From Incurvaria masculella (Eukaryota > Arthropoda > Insecta > Lepidoptera > Incurvariidae), in assembly GCA_946894095.1 (NCBI GenBank), contig OX335646.2, positions 16,796,077 to 16,860,076 of the forward strand: DNA of 64,000 nt. The letters run 5' to 3'. Made by a program: the position numbers and the translations under genes. Below the pieces are notes generated by a model that was not told the origin of the DNA, ran no database searches, and was given only the letters and a program-made list of their open reading frames with translations. Below, piece after piece: positions 34,260 to 45,170 of this stretch (the first letter of the stretch is position 1; the number at the start of each line of letters is the position of its first letter).

Positions 34260-35660
34260 TGAGTAAAACTCAGTTGTGCTCCTAGGAGCTCCACTGACGA
34301 AATCTGCTCTGGCACCCTTTATTGTAAAAAAAGAGGACGCACTGCGTCAGTTCTCTCACATGGCCTTTTTCTTGCTAAAACATTGTTTCTTTATACCCAG
34401 ACTTACATATTTTCTTAGATGTTGTCCTTTTTGGAAATACCCCGACAAAATTTTTGCGTATGATAATTGTTTAAAGAGTAGCTTAACTGATATTTAAACG
34501 TTAAAATTGAAATAGGTGATTCAGTATGGGACCAGATTTCACTACCAGTAAAATAAGGAGGCACTGGCATGCGCTCGGTTGGGAACGTGGCTTTGCCAGC
34601 TTTTCTGTCTTCCGTACACAGTACCATCGATCTAGTCGGAAAAATTCTACACCCGTCGCAATGCGGCTCCGAGATCGAGTACATGGGGGAGGCCATTGAT
34701 GCTTGGCGGAGTCTGTTTCCGGACGAGCCCTTACCTATGCGTCCTATGGTTCAAAAAAGCTGGGACTTACCCATTTCAAAATTAAAATTAAGTGTTCTCC
34801 TGCAGGATGACGATAAACTGAACAAAGCGCGCATCTTGACTGCCTCGCGTCCAGAATCCGGTGCGTGGCTTCAGGCGTATCCTTCAGCGCACCTCGGTAC
34901 ACTGTTGGATCGCATCACGCTGCGCATAGCGTTCTGTCTCCGCGTGGGAGTAAAGATATGTCAACCACACACCTGCCCCTGCGGCTCGCCGGTCGACACT
35001 TACGGCCGCCACGGTCTTTCATGTGCCAAGAGCGCTGGACGAATGTCACGCCACGCTTCCCTTAATGACCTGCTAAAGCGCTCGCTTGCGACTGCAAAGA
35101 TCCCCAGCCACCTCGAGCCCCCCGGAATCTGCCGAGATGACGGGAAGAGGCCCGATGGGATCACCCTCTTACCCTGGTCGCAGGGGAGAGCTTTAGCATG
35201 GGACGTTACGTGTGTAGACACCTTGGCCGCAAGCCAATTAGACGGCTCCTCCCGTGCCGCGGGTTCCGCCGCAGCGAAGGCGGAGGCGCTCAAACACGCC
35301 AAGTATTCATCCCTGAAGGTTCAGTTTGAGTTCCTTGCCTTCGCCGTTGAGACACACGGCACGTGGAGTGACGACGCGTGGCAGTTCGCCAATAGATTGT
35401 GCAAGTTGCTCGTGGAGGCCACTGACGACCGGCGGGCTCCATCCTTTTTCCGCCAGCGGGTGTCTCTCATCATTCAGCGGGGGAACGCAGCATCCATCAT
35501 GGGGACAATGACATCGGGACCCATGATGGATGATTATTTTTACGTTTAGATCAGTCAGTCAGTTATTTTATTTGTTTTTTTTTTTCTATTTTGCAGTTTT
35601 ATGTATATCTCATTTTAATTGTGTCGAATAATGTAATAAACAATATGTCAGCTAAAAAAA
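34260..35660 (+). pseudogene. 5'-truncated LINE with restriction-like endonuclease C-terminus
   Basis: The main frame (34569-35549, 326 codons) contains NVALPAFLSSVHSTIDLV, a zinc knuckle-like CPCGSPVDTYGRHGLSC, and KRPDGITLLPW with AWDVTCVDTLA. This is the PD-(D/E)XK arrangement of restriction-like endonucleases found in R2/R4/CRE-type LINEs. The preceding piece of the same protein is in another frame (34276-34497: LLGAPLTKSAL, RLTYFLRCCPFWKYPD), so one frameshift separates them. The RT catalytic core is missing. The 3' end is an A-run at about 35651-35662 after AATAAA. Confidence 0.82.
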
Positions 35661-35809
35661 AAAATTCTAATTCGGAAAAACTAATAAAACTTCCATCTCA
35701 ATAAGTTTATTATTTGTTGGATATATCAATCGTAATATTTCAGATAACGCCGACACACTATAATTTGCGGGCAGTATATGTACTCATGAAGCGAACACAA
35801 ACTCGAACT

Positions 35810-36560
35810 CGGGCGGTTTGACGTTTACTTTTCGATCACTAAGAAGTGGCTGCTTCTGGACGGCCGTGTATCTTTATGAAGTTTCTCAGGCAAGCCACAA
35901 GCTTCGTCTGAGCGCGCGAAAGCCACAAAATTGTGGACGGCACGACAAGTACCCGTACGCGCGCCGCTGCGCTCACACGGGCCAATACTCGGCCACAGCC
36001 CGGCGCTCGCTTGGCGATCGTTCGTTTAGTATTTCGCCCCTAGCCGTGGGGCATGGACTAAGCGTGGGGGCTGGACACATGATCTACGCGTGCCGTTCTA
36101 GTTTGTGTGCTTACGAATATGTTGCAATCTGAATCGGGACGACGAAGCTTTTTATGTAAAGTCTTTTTCTTGCAAACATTTAAAACCTTAACTTTATTTG
36201 AGACTTCACACTCAATCCATACAGCAATCGTATGAAAAATGTTAAGGCGTGGTAATCGCGTTATATAATGTTTGAAAACGGCTTTGACCATAGCCTTCTC
36301 AATTGTCCGTGTCAAACAATTGAGAATCCTATGCTTTGACGAATATTTGGCCCATAATCCACCATAGCGAAGCTGGGCGGAGCACAGACGTCTAGCGGAT
36401 TGGGTGTATCCACTGAAGCTGAGCGGAGACATGTGCGGGGCTGTGGGCGGCAGCGAGCGAGGAGATGGTAGCGAGATGACAGTTTAGTGCGGGACAGGCG
36501 AATAGCGAGGCGGGACTATCAGCACGGCGTCAGCGGCAGTCATAGATCGCGCGTAAAATT
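35810..36560. other. CpG-rich stretch of unknown nature
   Basis: Words such as GTACGCGCGCCGCTGCGCTC and GGCAGCGAGCGAGGAG make this much richer in CpG than its flanks. A minus-strand frame of about 124 codons (36058-36432) is open but matches no family I know. It could be a GC-rich mobile element or a distal regulatory region for mRpL53. Confidence 0.35.
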
Positions 36561-37264
36561 ATTTTGACATTGCAAGTAGTAGACACATAATATAAAATAA
36601 AACGAGTCACCTCTTCCGCTCGCCCTCTCTCCATTGTCGTTCTACGATTTCACCGTTCTGCCAAATTATATGTCTATAAAAATCTCAAAATCACTTTCAT
36701 CATCACTCTCATTGTCACATAATGGAACTAAACAGTTATTCACCTGCTAATTGTTCATTGTTAAATATTAAATAAAATTTTTGTTGAAACAACAAACTTG
36801 CTTGAGAACACACAGATTTGAGGTTATTTTGTAAGCTCGCTCACGCACGCTCGCTAGAGCACACTCACATTAGGTCCGATTTGTTATCGTAAATATTTCA
36901 GGATTCGCAAATACTGATTCGGACCGGGAGTTTGCACGAATACATTTGTAATCGGTGTCCAATTCGGACCAAGGGGCAATTCAACCAAAGAGTGCTGAGA
37001 AGTTGCTGCGGAGATTTTCTTTTTACAAATTCAACCAAGGCGTTTGTAGGATTCTCTTTCTACCGTAGAAAGAGGAGCGCAGCGACTTCTCCTTTGCTTT
37101 CTACTAATTAAATTTCTTCTCTTTGCGTTCTACGAATTCTACCCACCATTGCCCCCAAAGAGTATGTATGCGCGCTTCCCCCTTTCAACCCATCCAACCC
37201 ACCCACATATTATATTCTGTGCACTCATTCGGGGACTGAAAAATCCCCCCGCGCTGCAACAATC
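36561..37264 (+). promoter_or_regulatory. Upstream region of mRpL53, probable promoter and 5' UTR
   Basis: The segment leads to the mRpL53 ATG at 37265. It includes pyrimidine-rich patches (TTTGCTTTCTAC, TTTCTTCTCTTTGCG at about 37095-37130) of the kind seen at ribosomal-protein starts. A near-direct repeat of TTCGGACC occurs near 36920 and 36963. No TATA box stands out. Confidence 0.4.
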
Positions 37265-37410
37265 ATGTCGATTCCGTATAGTGGGACATTTCGCCGCTCG
37301 GGAGGTGTTGTATCCGCCATCGCCAAACAGCTTAAGCAAGTAAATCTGAAGGCGGCGAAACGCATAACTGTTAGCTTTGATCCATTCGCAGACAACGTAA
37401 CGCACACGCG
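37265..37410 (+). CDS. mRpL53: mRpL53 coding exon 1
   Basis: ATG at 37265 (MSIPYSGTFRRSGGVVSAIA) runs to FADNVTHT. The donor is CG/GTGAGT at 37411. The split Arg codon is completed by exon 2. Confidence 0.85.
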
Positions 37411-40400
37411 GTGAGTCTCTAGAACAGCCATTTCACCTGCTGAGCTGATCATTCATGCCGGAACCCTTAAGTGTTCGAAGACGCAATCTTTCGTGTTTCT
37501 GGGCGGTTTCCAGAGCTATCGAACTTGTTTAAATATCTTGCTAAGATGATTTGGACATATGGAACGAATGGATGACAAAACAAATTTTCAGTAAATTTTG
37601 CACAATAAAGAATCACTGCCGAGCTCCTCTAGAGTAACAATTTCCTCCTATACACCCATCGTGTTGATAAAAATGCGTCCGTCTTGAAAACCCTATCAGC
37701 GACCAAGAAATTAAAGAGAAACAATTCATTCTCTAACACAGCTAATGTCCCCCGAAAGGGTTCAATTTTAATAACATGGGATTTTTTCATACTTTTCTTT
37801 AAATATAATTAGTTATTTCTTACTTACTATTATTGCTTGTTGTATTAATTTATTTGTATTGTTGATTTTGTATGAATTCCTATGTTCAGTGCTATGGTGC
37901 TTAAATTATAAGTCTAATTTAAATTTACAGCTTGACAAAAGACCTTGCTTCTCATTAAAAGCAGGGTTACTACAGGCTAGCTATTTAAAAGATATAAAGA
38001 AAATAAAAATAAAAGAAAAGTGAATTATTTTTGGTAAATAAAATAAAAAAATATTTTGATTTGATTTGATTCCCTGCGGCCAGTACCCCCCATATAGGTC
38101 TGGTGGGCTGGTATTAGGGATGCGAAAATGTTTCTTTGAAGTTCTCCTGGGATCACGATAGCAAGACAAAGCAAAGCAAAAATCATGTGACCAAAGCAAT
38201 CATTTAATCACACTATAATGGCTTTTTTTTAATAAAAATCTGATATGGGTGGCTGTGCTGAGGACCAAAGGTGCTCAGAAAAGCCAAATACACCTCAACC
38301 TCAAGGCGGTCCTCTGGATGGGGAGGAATAAGGGATGTAAGTTCCACAGAGTAAGGTCTATGGTAGTACCGGTAGAACAGACTGAGCGACCCCACAAATC
38401 GTCTGTGGCTGCCCGTCATCCCTCCAGAACGATGTTGTCTTGAGCCGAGCTTGGTACCACAGCTAGTTTAACAAAATGAACAGTGCCAATCTAAACATGA
38501 ATGCAGTGCCAAGTCCTTTTTTTTTGCTTATAGCTGTGACCCAGTTGACTTGAGTGACATTGTTCAGGCGAAGAGCCACTCTTTAACCTCCTTCCTGTTG
38601 GTGAACCCTGGATTATTTAAAAATAACTGTGATGTGAATGTGAGTGTCTAAATATTATTGCTTTGATTTCAGCAACTTCCTACACTACCTGAGCTCGCCA
38701 CGTATCGGACTGTCTAACCCAAATTGCATTATTAAAACTGAGATTGTCTGCGATCGCAGTGAGCCTCGAGTCAACATCGCCATAACACCTGCAGTTGCTG
38801 GTGAGCTAATATTAAATTATAATCTTCTTGCACTTTTTTTTACTACCAGCTGAACATAGTACTGGAAGCAAATTTTTTATCCAGTATAATAAATACGCCT
38901 TGATCTTATTGATCAAAGTCAATCATCGAGTAAGGAAGGTTGAAGGAATTCGGTACGAGAACATCGAATGTTCATCGCACTAAATGGCATCCTGTGCAGT
39001 TCTTATATTAGACTAGGAGACCGCGACAAAAATGGTAATGATAACGTAAATGGCTGAAACTGGGTTCACAGGATAAAGACCAACCCTCTGAAATTAAATG
39101 TGTCGGTCTGCCTGCGCAAAGTGGTTGCGTTACCTAGATAAGGCGCCTGAAAAAGTGGTTATCGTTACAAGAGAAATATATGATAAGGGAAAAGACTGCA
39201 AATAACGCAGCATGAAAGTATCAGTACATACTTACTTAGTTACACCTAAACTGAACAAATCTTTGTGTTGCATTTTGTAATCACTGGCGATTTTGGTTAC
39301 AGATATAACTTTAGGTATAGTAAGGTATCAATATTATTTATTTATTTATTTATATACACTAGCAGCTTAAAGCTGATGCGTGTATGTCATTGGTTGAGTG
39401 CACTATTTGGTTATTAAACGTGTGTTTTTTTATATTCAAAATTACTGTCTAATTGGTTTTTGAACCCGTTCACTGTTATAGCACTCATGACTTCTTGTAG
39501 CAGTTTGTTCCAAGAGTCCACCACTCGGTTAGATATTAAATGTTTTCTTGGGTTAGAGTTGAAGTTATTTTGGTTTAGTTTTAAAGAATGTCCACAAAGT
39601 CTTTCATTAGTATTCTTAATAAATAAGGTTTAAAGGTTGGGTAGATCGTAAAGTCCATTTAAAATTTTAAAAGTTTCGATCAAGTCACCACGGTGTCTTC
39701 TTTCTTCTAGCGTAGTGAGGCTGTGTACAGGCAATCAGTATATTAATTAGCAGGTACATACCAACATCTATTTTGTATAGGCAATCTAGCTAACGCAACC
39801 ACTTGGCGCAGGCAGACCTACCTATTTAGCATCAGAGGCTTGGTCTCTAACCTGTGAACCCAGATTCAGCCATTTACATTATCATTACCAAAAATGTCGT
39901 GACCTCCCGGAATACATGTTCTTACATGTCGTTGGAACTCAAGAACATTAGGAGTAAGCGAATTTGTAACTGACGCGGCGACTCACGGCTTTTCACGTGA
40001 CTGAAGGAGACTTTCTGACGTTTCGAGCTGATTATTCTGCTTATTGTCGAGGAGGCAGCTGCTACATGCGCTGCTGGATATGTTTGTCCTGTGATAAGTC
40101 GTTTGTGGTTTGGATTCCACGGAAGGTCACCGTCCACTGTAGGTGTGTAAATTTTGTTAATTAACCTCTAATTTCTAAAAGATCTCTGAGTACGTATAGG
40201 TTTCTTAAATTGATAACAATATCTCAGTTTAATATTCAACTCAACTTAGTTAATGAGTTTCATTTTAGTTTTTGACTTCTCATTGTTTTGTTATAAAACA
40301 ACTGTTTTATTATTAAAATACTTTTGTTTAGTATTAGAAGAGAAGCCTGGTTGTTTATTTCACTTCTTATTTGATTAAATACGTCAAAGTTTACTACTCA

Positions 40401-41414
40401 AAAGTTTATTGAAAATAATTATAGGTAGATACGTCAAACAATGTTAAATACATAAAAGTGTTTTGAAAAAAATCGTAAAAAAAAAAGTTTATTTCCTATT
40501 TATATAATTCCTATATTTGTTTCCTAATTTATTAAAATATTGTGATTATTTACAAGAATAAACCCACAAAACTGCTAATCTCGAAATAGGCGAAATCTCG
40601 CAGTATTGTTATTCATAAACTCGCAAGATCTCGCGTGAGCTCCAATCTCATGAGATTGCATTCCCTTATTATTTGGCAGTCTTTCGACCATGTTGTTTTG
40701 CGAACCGTTTAATGTCTCTTATGTTAAAATTCAAGCTCAACTTAGAGGAATTGATTAGATTCAACTTTGAGAACTGCTTCAACTAATGTAATTTTTTCCA
40801 TGTAAATTTTGTTTTGTTTCTGTAAGTGTGGTCCGATTCGTTTGTGATGCTGACAGCTTTAAGCATGTGGAACCAGTATTGTAGATTCCTGCAACTATTG
40901 TAGCTGTTTGCGGAAACTTTTTTACAATTTAATGATATAAAGCAAAACTATAGGGCCACTACACAGTCTGTTCGACAGTATCCATGTTTTACCGCAAGAT
41001 TAAAAACTTGAAACTTTCACGCGTACCTGAGGATCCATCCTCATATATTTGCACATTCTCCAGAAATTTACAATGTTTGGATGTTTTCCTTGCATGCACG
41101 CTTGACCACGTTTATACACTACTGATCGTGTGTGCAATAATTGCTTAAATGTTTAAAAGTGGTCTGATCTGTTCATAAATGGCCTTCAACATGCATTTTG
41201 TTTTGCACTGCTTTTAGATAGAATTCTAATAAAATATTTTCATCCAGAAACCACAGGTATCAAGAGTGTGGTTTTGAAGAGTGGCAACCTGTCGTGTCTA
41301 GAGCTGCTGCAGTTAGTGAACAAGCACGTCACCACCTTGGCACCAAACGAAGAAGTGGTCACCACCATCCAGACCAAGTCTGAAAAGAAGTCTGTTGGAA
41401 AACGGCGGAAATAA
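37265..41414 (+). CDS. mRpL53: Mitochondrial ribosomal protein L53, three exons
   Basis: This is a component of the large subunit of the mitochondrial ribosome, acting in the matrix. Coding exons 37265-37410, 38673-38800 and 41248-41414 join in phase with GT/AG junctions to give 146 residues. Family features are AKQLKQVNLKAAKRITVSFD near residues 20-40, then NFLHYLSSPRIGLSNPNCII and EIVCDRSEPRVNI, matching the metazoan mL53 core. The C-terminus is basic (KKSVGKRRK). Intron 2 carries MITE, LINE and Penelope-like fragments. A second ORF begins 9 nt after the stop in the same exon. AATAAA at 41694 would terminate both. The start was chosen because it is the only upstream in-frame ATG giving a mitochondrial-type N-terminus. 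Confidence 0.88.
38225..38455 (+). repeat. Interspersed repeat family F in mRpL53 intron 1
   Basis: GACCAAAGGTGCTCAGAAAA and GCCAAATACACCTC recur at 56575-56710 with the same upstream T-rich start and GGGTGGCTGTG-like words. It is probably a short interspersed element; its class is unknown. Confidence 0.6.
38673..38800 (+). CDS. mRpL53: mRpL53 coding exon 2
   Basis: The acceptor is TTTGATTTCAG. The exon encodes NFLHYLSSPRIGLSNPNCII to NIAITPAVA, and the donor is G/GTGAGC at 38801. Confidence 0.9.
39017..39907. mobile_element. Non-autonomous element with ~125-bp TIRs in mRpL53 intron 2
   Basis: The left arm (39017-39142: AAATGGTAATGATAACGTAA, CTGGGTTCACAGG, GGTCTGCCTGCGCAAAGTGG, TTGCGTTA) is reversed at about 39776-39907 (TAACGCAACCACTTGGCGCA, CCTGTGAACCCAG, TTACATTATCATTACC). 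No transposase is seen. The interior carries a LINE fragment (39345-39735), so the element is a nest. Confidence 0.78.
39345..39735 (-). pseudogene. CR1/L2-like LINE C-terminal relic
   Basis: Minus-strand conceptual translation reads LTTLEERRHRGDLIETFKIL, GLYDLPNL, CGHSLKLNQ, SNRVVDSWNKLLQEVMS and ITVNGFKNQLDSNF, the usual C-terminal block of CR1/L2-type proteins. An AAATAAATAAATA tail follows. Stops interrupt it. Confidence 0.72.
39920..40145. repeat. Penelope-like element fragment
   Basis: GGCTTTTCACG, CGTTTCGAGCTGATTATTCT and TTGTCGAGGAGG are shared with 50655-50770, which precedes the Penelope-like RT at 50840-51700. This is taken as the same region of a related copy. Confidence 0.5.
41248..41414 (+). 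CDS. mRpL53: mRpL53 coding exon 3
   Basis: The acceptor is TTTCATCCAG. The exon encodes ETTGIKSVVLKSGNLSCLEL to VGKRRK and TAA at 41412-41414. Confidence 0.9.
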
Positions 41415-41423
41415 TCATTTATA

Positions 41424-41606
41424 ATGTCACGTAACAAAAAAGGTGGCGCCCTTAACGTCGTAGAGGAAGTCTACAATCAGATCCCAGCATTTACTGACAT
41501 TTTCTCAGAGGACACATTTTATGTCTTCGTAGTATTTTTCGTCATATCGACCACTCTTGTTGCCTTTATACTGTCTAGATTCATTACTATCAAACCAGTC
41601 GAATAA
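41424..41606 (+). CDS. 60-aa single-pass membrane protein, second cistron after mRpL53
   Basis: I do not recognise the family. ATG at 41424 lies 9 nt after the mRpL53 stop, inside the same exon and before the shared AATAAA at 41694. The protein begins MSRNKKGGALNVVEEVYNQI, then PAFTDIFSEDTF. One strongly hydrophobic segment follows at about residues 32-54 (YVFVVFFVISTTLVAFIL), and the end is SRFITIKPVE. The basic N-terminus and polar C-terminus fit a small integral membrane protein of the ER or mitochondrion; which one is not visible. Composition and a real ATG make it look coding rather than 3' UTR chance. Translation would need reinitiation, leaky scanning or a separate transcript. Confidence 0.75.
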   Translation: MSRNKKGGALNVVEEVYNQIPAFTDIFSEDTFYVFVVFFVISTTLVAFILSRFITIKPVE

Positions 41607-41693
41607 ACATGTATTCACTCTAATTTAAACATAATTTTGCTAGTCACGATATAATATGTAGCTTCCTTCATATTAAAATATTTTATAATGTAG

Positions 41694-41699
41694 AATAAA
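41694..41699 (+). terminator. Polyadenylation signal for the mRpL53 transcript
   Basis: AATAAA lies 88 nt after the second cistron's stop. No AATAAA lies between the two ORFs, which supports one shared transcript. Confidence 0.6.
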
Positions 41700-41929
41700 T
41701 AAAAAAATATATAAGTACGTGGCGGTTTCATTTTCTGATTTATGGATACAAGCCGTTCCACCTCGTGGTGTGACCAATAGCAGTCTTTGAACAGGATCTA
41801 CCAAAAGCTATAACCCAGTCTTCAAGAACAGAGTTTGAAATTAAACTGATCCTCAGCCAACTCGCCAAGGAAACATTTTCTGGTCAACCAAGCTGTGGAA
41901 CCTTAGAATCGACTACCACAAGAATTCCA

Positions 41930-42502
41930 AGGAATGTGATATGTATGTATGTGTAATCGCCCGTGAAGCAAGGACACATTAATTAAAGAAAGAGCCCAGT
42001 AAAAAGAAAAAAATACGAATATACTGCAAGGCTGGACCCAGACAAGCAAAACATACCATTCGCGGGTATTGCATCTACCAATTTCGCCACCTGCTGTGAA
42101 CCCATAATTTGGAATTCTCCTACAGTCCCTTCTCCCGTAATCAATGCCTTCTACTAACAGTTACGGCAATATGTTTTATAATCAACCTTTGCAGTCAATG
42201 TCTGCAACACAGATGAAAAGTTAAATAAATCTATGTAGGTATAATCTTAAACACTGTTAGCAGAAGGCATTGATTACAGGAGGGACCGTAGAATTTCAAA
42301 TTATGGGTACACAGCAGGTAAACGAATTGGTAGATGCAATACCTGCAAATGGTATGTTTTGCTGGTTCGGGTCCAGCCTTGCAGGATATTCGTAAAGAAG
42401 TAGTAGTCTCTTTCTACAATTAATGTCCTTGTTTCACGGTCGATTATACAAACAAAATATATTCCTTGGAATAACCAAAGTAACCGCTTAGTACGAAAAA
42501 GT
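41930..42502. mobile_element. Palindromic MITE with ~250-bp arms
   Basis: The left arm (about 41930-42170) and reversed right arm (about 42240-42502) share ATTCCAAGGAAT, ATACTGCAAGGCTGGACCC, AGCAAAACATACCATT, TTGCATCTACCAATT and TAATCAATGCCTTCT. The right end is ACCGCTTAGTACGAAAAA; the matching left terminus is missing. A single arm of the family sits at 10905-11150 by AGO1. Confidence 0.78.
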
Positions 42503-42525
42503 GTATTTACTTATCACAAGAATTC

Positions 42526-42700
42526 ATCAGGGCTGTTGAATCCGTTAATACTTTTAAAAACCGACTAGACTATTTCAATAAAAAAAAAACAAAGAGACAT
42601 AACAAATACAGTGCACTCGTAAATTTCGAATTAAATATGCATCAGCTTTCATCTGCTAGTGTTCTAAAAATATTGATGATCAAACAGTGGTAATGAAAAT
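42526..42700 (+). pseudogene. CR1/L2-like LINE 3' fragment
   Basis: IRAVESVNTFKNRLDYFNK is the last conserved block of CR1/L2-type proteins. The following ATGCATCAGCTTTCATCTGC is shared, reversed, with the tail of the LINE at 39345-39735. Confidence 0.6.
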
Positions 42701-44560
42701 GGCAGCTTGAAGTTATGCTAGCTACTGGAGTTAGCAAAAAAGGCACAGGTAATGCTTTGTTTTTTATTTTTTATTTTTACAATATGATGTTGCATTTACG
42801 AGTAGGTAATGCTAATTTCAGGAAGCATCTAGCAACTTTATAGTTGGCATCGAATAAAGTTTCCAGTGTGACTTAATGTGACACCTCCATATAATTAGCT
42901 CTATGATCACTTTCTATCGGTGTTATTTTTTCACATCCAATCGACAGTCTACTTGGATCTCGCCACCAAAATGGCGAAAACAGGAATCAACAATAGAACT
43001 TCGAGAATATTGTTTTACATCTTCGCTTGCACAACTGTTTACATTTTATTGGCAGTTGCTAACCAGTCAGTTCGTGTAGATCCTATTTAATACACCTGGT
43101 TATAATAGATATGGATTCCTATGTTTACACCATACATATTGATATATGCTGCACATATTTGATTGCAAACTTTTGGTTTCACGGCATGCAATGTTGCTCT
43201 GGGTCTGGTTATTATAAGCCTAAGTAGTCGTTTCCTCTGAAACATATACACTGGAAATAGAGACTAATCTGAGATCTGTTTCTATCATGCTCACGTCAAC
43301 CATAGAGTAAAAGGGACTTAAAAATTCTTTCTCTTTCCAGGGTATTCATTTGATAGGAAACGACTGTATTATGCAGCGGTAATGCAGTTAAACTGCAGTA
43401 GGTTCTTGGTACTCTATTTAACACCCTCTAATCTCTCGTACGAGATCCTAACAAAGAAAACATAAATTAAACATGATTTTATATTTCGTTTTTATTTTCC
43501 AGTCAAAGAACGCAATGGAAGTACAATGCTTTTTACACAGATGATTTTGTACTCAATAAAACTAAACATGAAACATACAACCAGCTAAACATATGTTTGG
43601 TCACTTAATTCAATAGTATATTTACAGAATAATATGCAGGAAAACATTGCCAATTTCATCATTTTTTTTACATGGAAATATATTTTACACTCTAGAGACT
43701 CATTCAAGAGGATTAACCATAAAACAAAATGTTTACATGTAAAATCCTACCACACTGGATGATCAAAATGATCTAAAAAGTTAATGTTCCTTGAGATACT
43801 CATATACATCTATGTTTATTATAATAATCAGTAAAACTAGTATTAATTTATAATCTTTAATACCTAGAAAAAAACAATGTGCATTGATTCATGAATATCA
43901 CTGCCAATACAAGCTAAAGTGGGGTCTCAGAGCTTCTGTAACCTCCATCTGAGGATGCGAGCTCTGACATGGAGCCATCCACCTTTAATCTGAACAAAAT
44001 ATTTCTGAAAGGGTTACTGATGTGTAACCACAAATTTTTTTGGGTGCCAGCACCCATGGATTCTAATATTTTTTTATTTAGTAATAAATTTACATTGCAC
44101 CTTTTCATATTATTTTGCTAATAGATAACATACTTTTATAAATAAAGTAACATTAATAATAATGCTGGAAATTTCGAATTATTCACCAGTTACAGTTGGA
44201 GCTTGTTTGTTTTCAAATTTCAGTTTGTAAGGATACAACATAGATCATAGAAACTTTGCTAGTATCCCCCCCCCCCCCCCTTGCTACTTGGCCCGGCACT
44301 GCAACACAGATAAGCTTACGGACCCAGGCCAAGGGCATAATTAGCTTAACTTCTACTAAAGAACTGAGGCATTATTGGTGAAGAATAATGACATTAGACT
44401 GTTCGAGAAATCACTTTCTATAGTAGGAGCTAAGTCGGTAGCCCCTCAGGACTAAGTCTCAATGATTTTTGTTCAAACAATCTGATAAACTTGATCAAGC
44501 GAGTGAATATTGGTACGATAAGTGTTCACCTTAAAAAGTATCCATACAAACCTATCTCAA
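42701..44560. other. Intergenic DNA between mRpL53 and the pps-like gene
   Basis: No gene was recognised. A run of 15 C residues at 44266-44280 is the only notable low-complexity feature. Distal 3' UTR of the pps-like gene could reach into this stretch. Confidence 0.4.
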
Positions 44561-44962
44561 GGTTCAGAAGCGACATTAAGAACGGCCCGTAAGCTATGCT
44601 CCCCATACAAACGTAGTTTACTAATCATTTGGAAACCGCTATTCCAATTAAATTGATATTTAATACCTAATATCAGGTAACAAATATCTCTGTCTGCAAG
44701 CTTTTGTTTTTTTGATAAACTCAAACCGAATGAAATGAAAGCAAAAAGAAAATCTTCATACGAATTTTGTTTTCTCTGTGGTTTGACCCAGAATACATTT
44801 ACCGAAAAAACAAAAGACATGCAGACAGGGATATTTGTAGCCTAATATTAGATAACAAATGTCAAGTAAGTTGGAACAGTGGTTTTCAAATGATTAGTAA
44901 ACTACGTCTGTATGGGAGGCGAAATTTTCTGATGCTTACGGGCCGAGCTTAAGGTTCTACCG
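44561..44962. mobile_element. Palindromic MITE, complete copy
   Basis: The left arm begins GGTTCAGAAGCGACATTAAG and contains CATACAAACGTAGTTTACTA. The right arm contains TAGTAAACTACGTCTGTATG and ends GCTTACGGGCCGAGCTTAAG. The arms meet near 44755. One arm of another copy opens the window (1-212). No protein is encoded. Confidence 0.78.
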
Positions 44963-44984
44963 ATCCACTTTCGTGAATTGATAT

Positions 44985-45170
44985 ACACTGATTTCAATTC
45001 TAGATTATCAATAGGGTCGGTAAACTATGGAATAATTTTTCCCTCAAAGTTCAACCTGGGGTCCTTCAAACATGTTGTGAAGAAGCATCTGGCTGGCCAG
45101 AATGGTTTTCGCAGCCCCTGTGAAAGCCCGAAAGTACATGGGCATCATCAGTTGTCTAATTAAAAAAAAA
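44985..45170 (+). pseudogene. Non-LTR retrotransposon C-terminal fragment
   Basis: SRLSIGSVNYGIIFPSKFNL, GSFKHVVKKHLAGQNGF and PKVHGHHQ match the last block of a lepidopteran LINE protein family (FPxxYNLxxFKxxxxxxLxGxQ ... GVHGRR). A related fragment on the other strand lies at 61080-61170. Confidence 0.6.

Noticed and set aside
36058..36432. Minus-strand frame of 124 codons
   Set aside because: Real ATG or family support is lacking; kept only as a note on the CpG-rich block.
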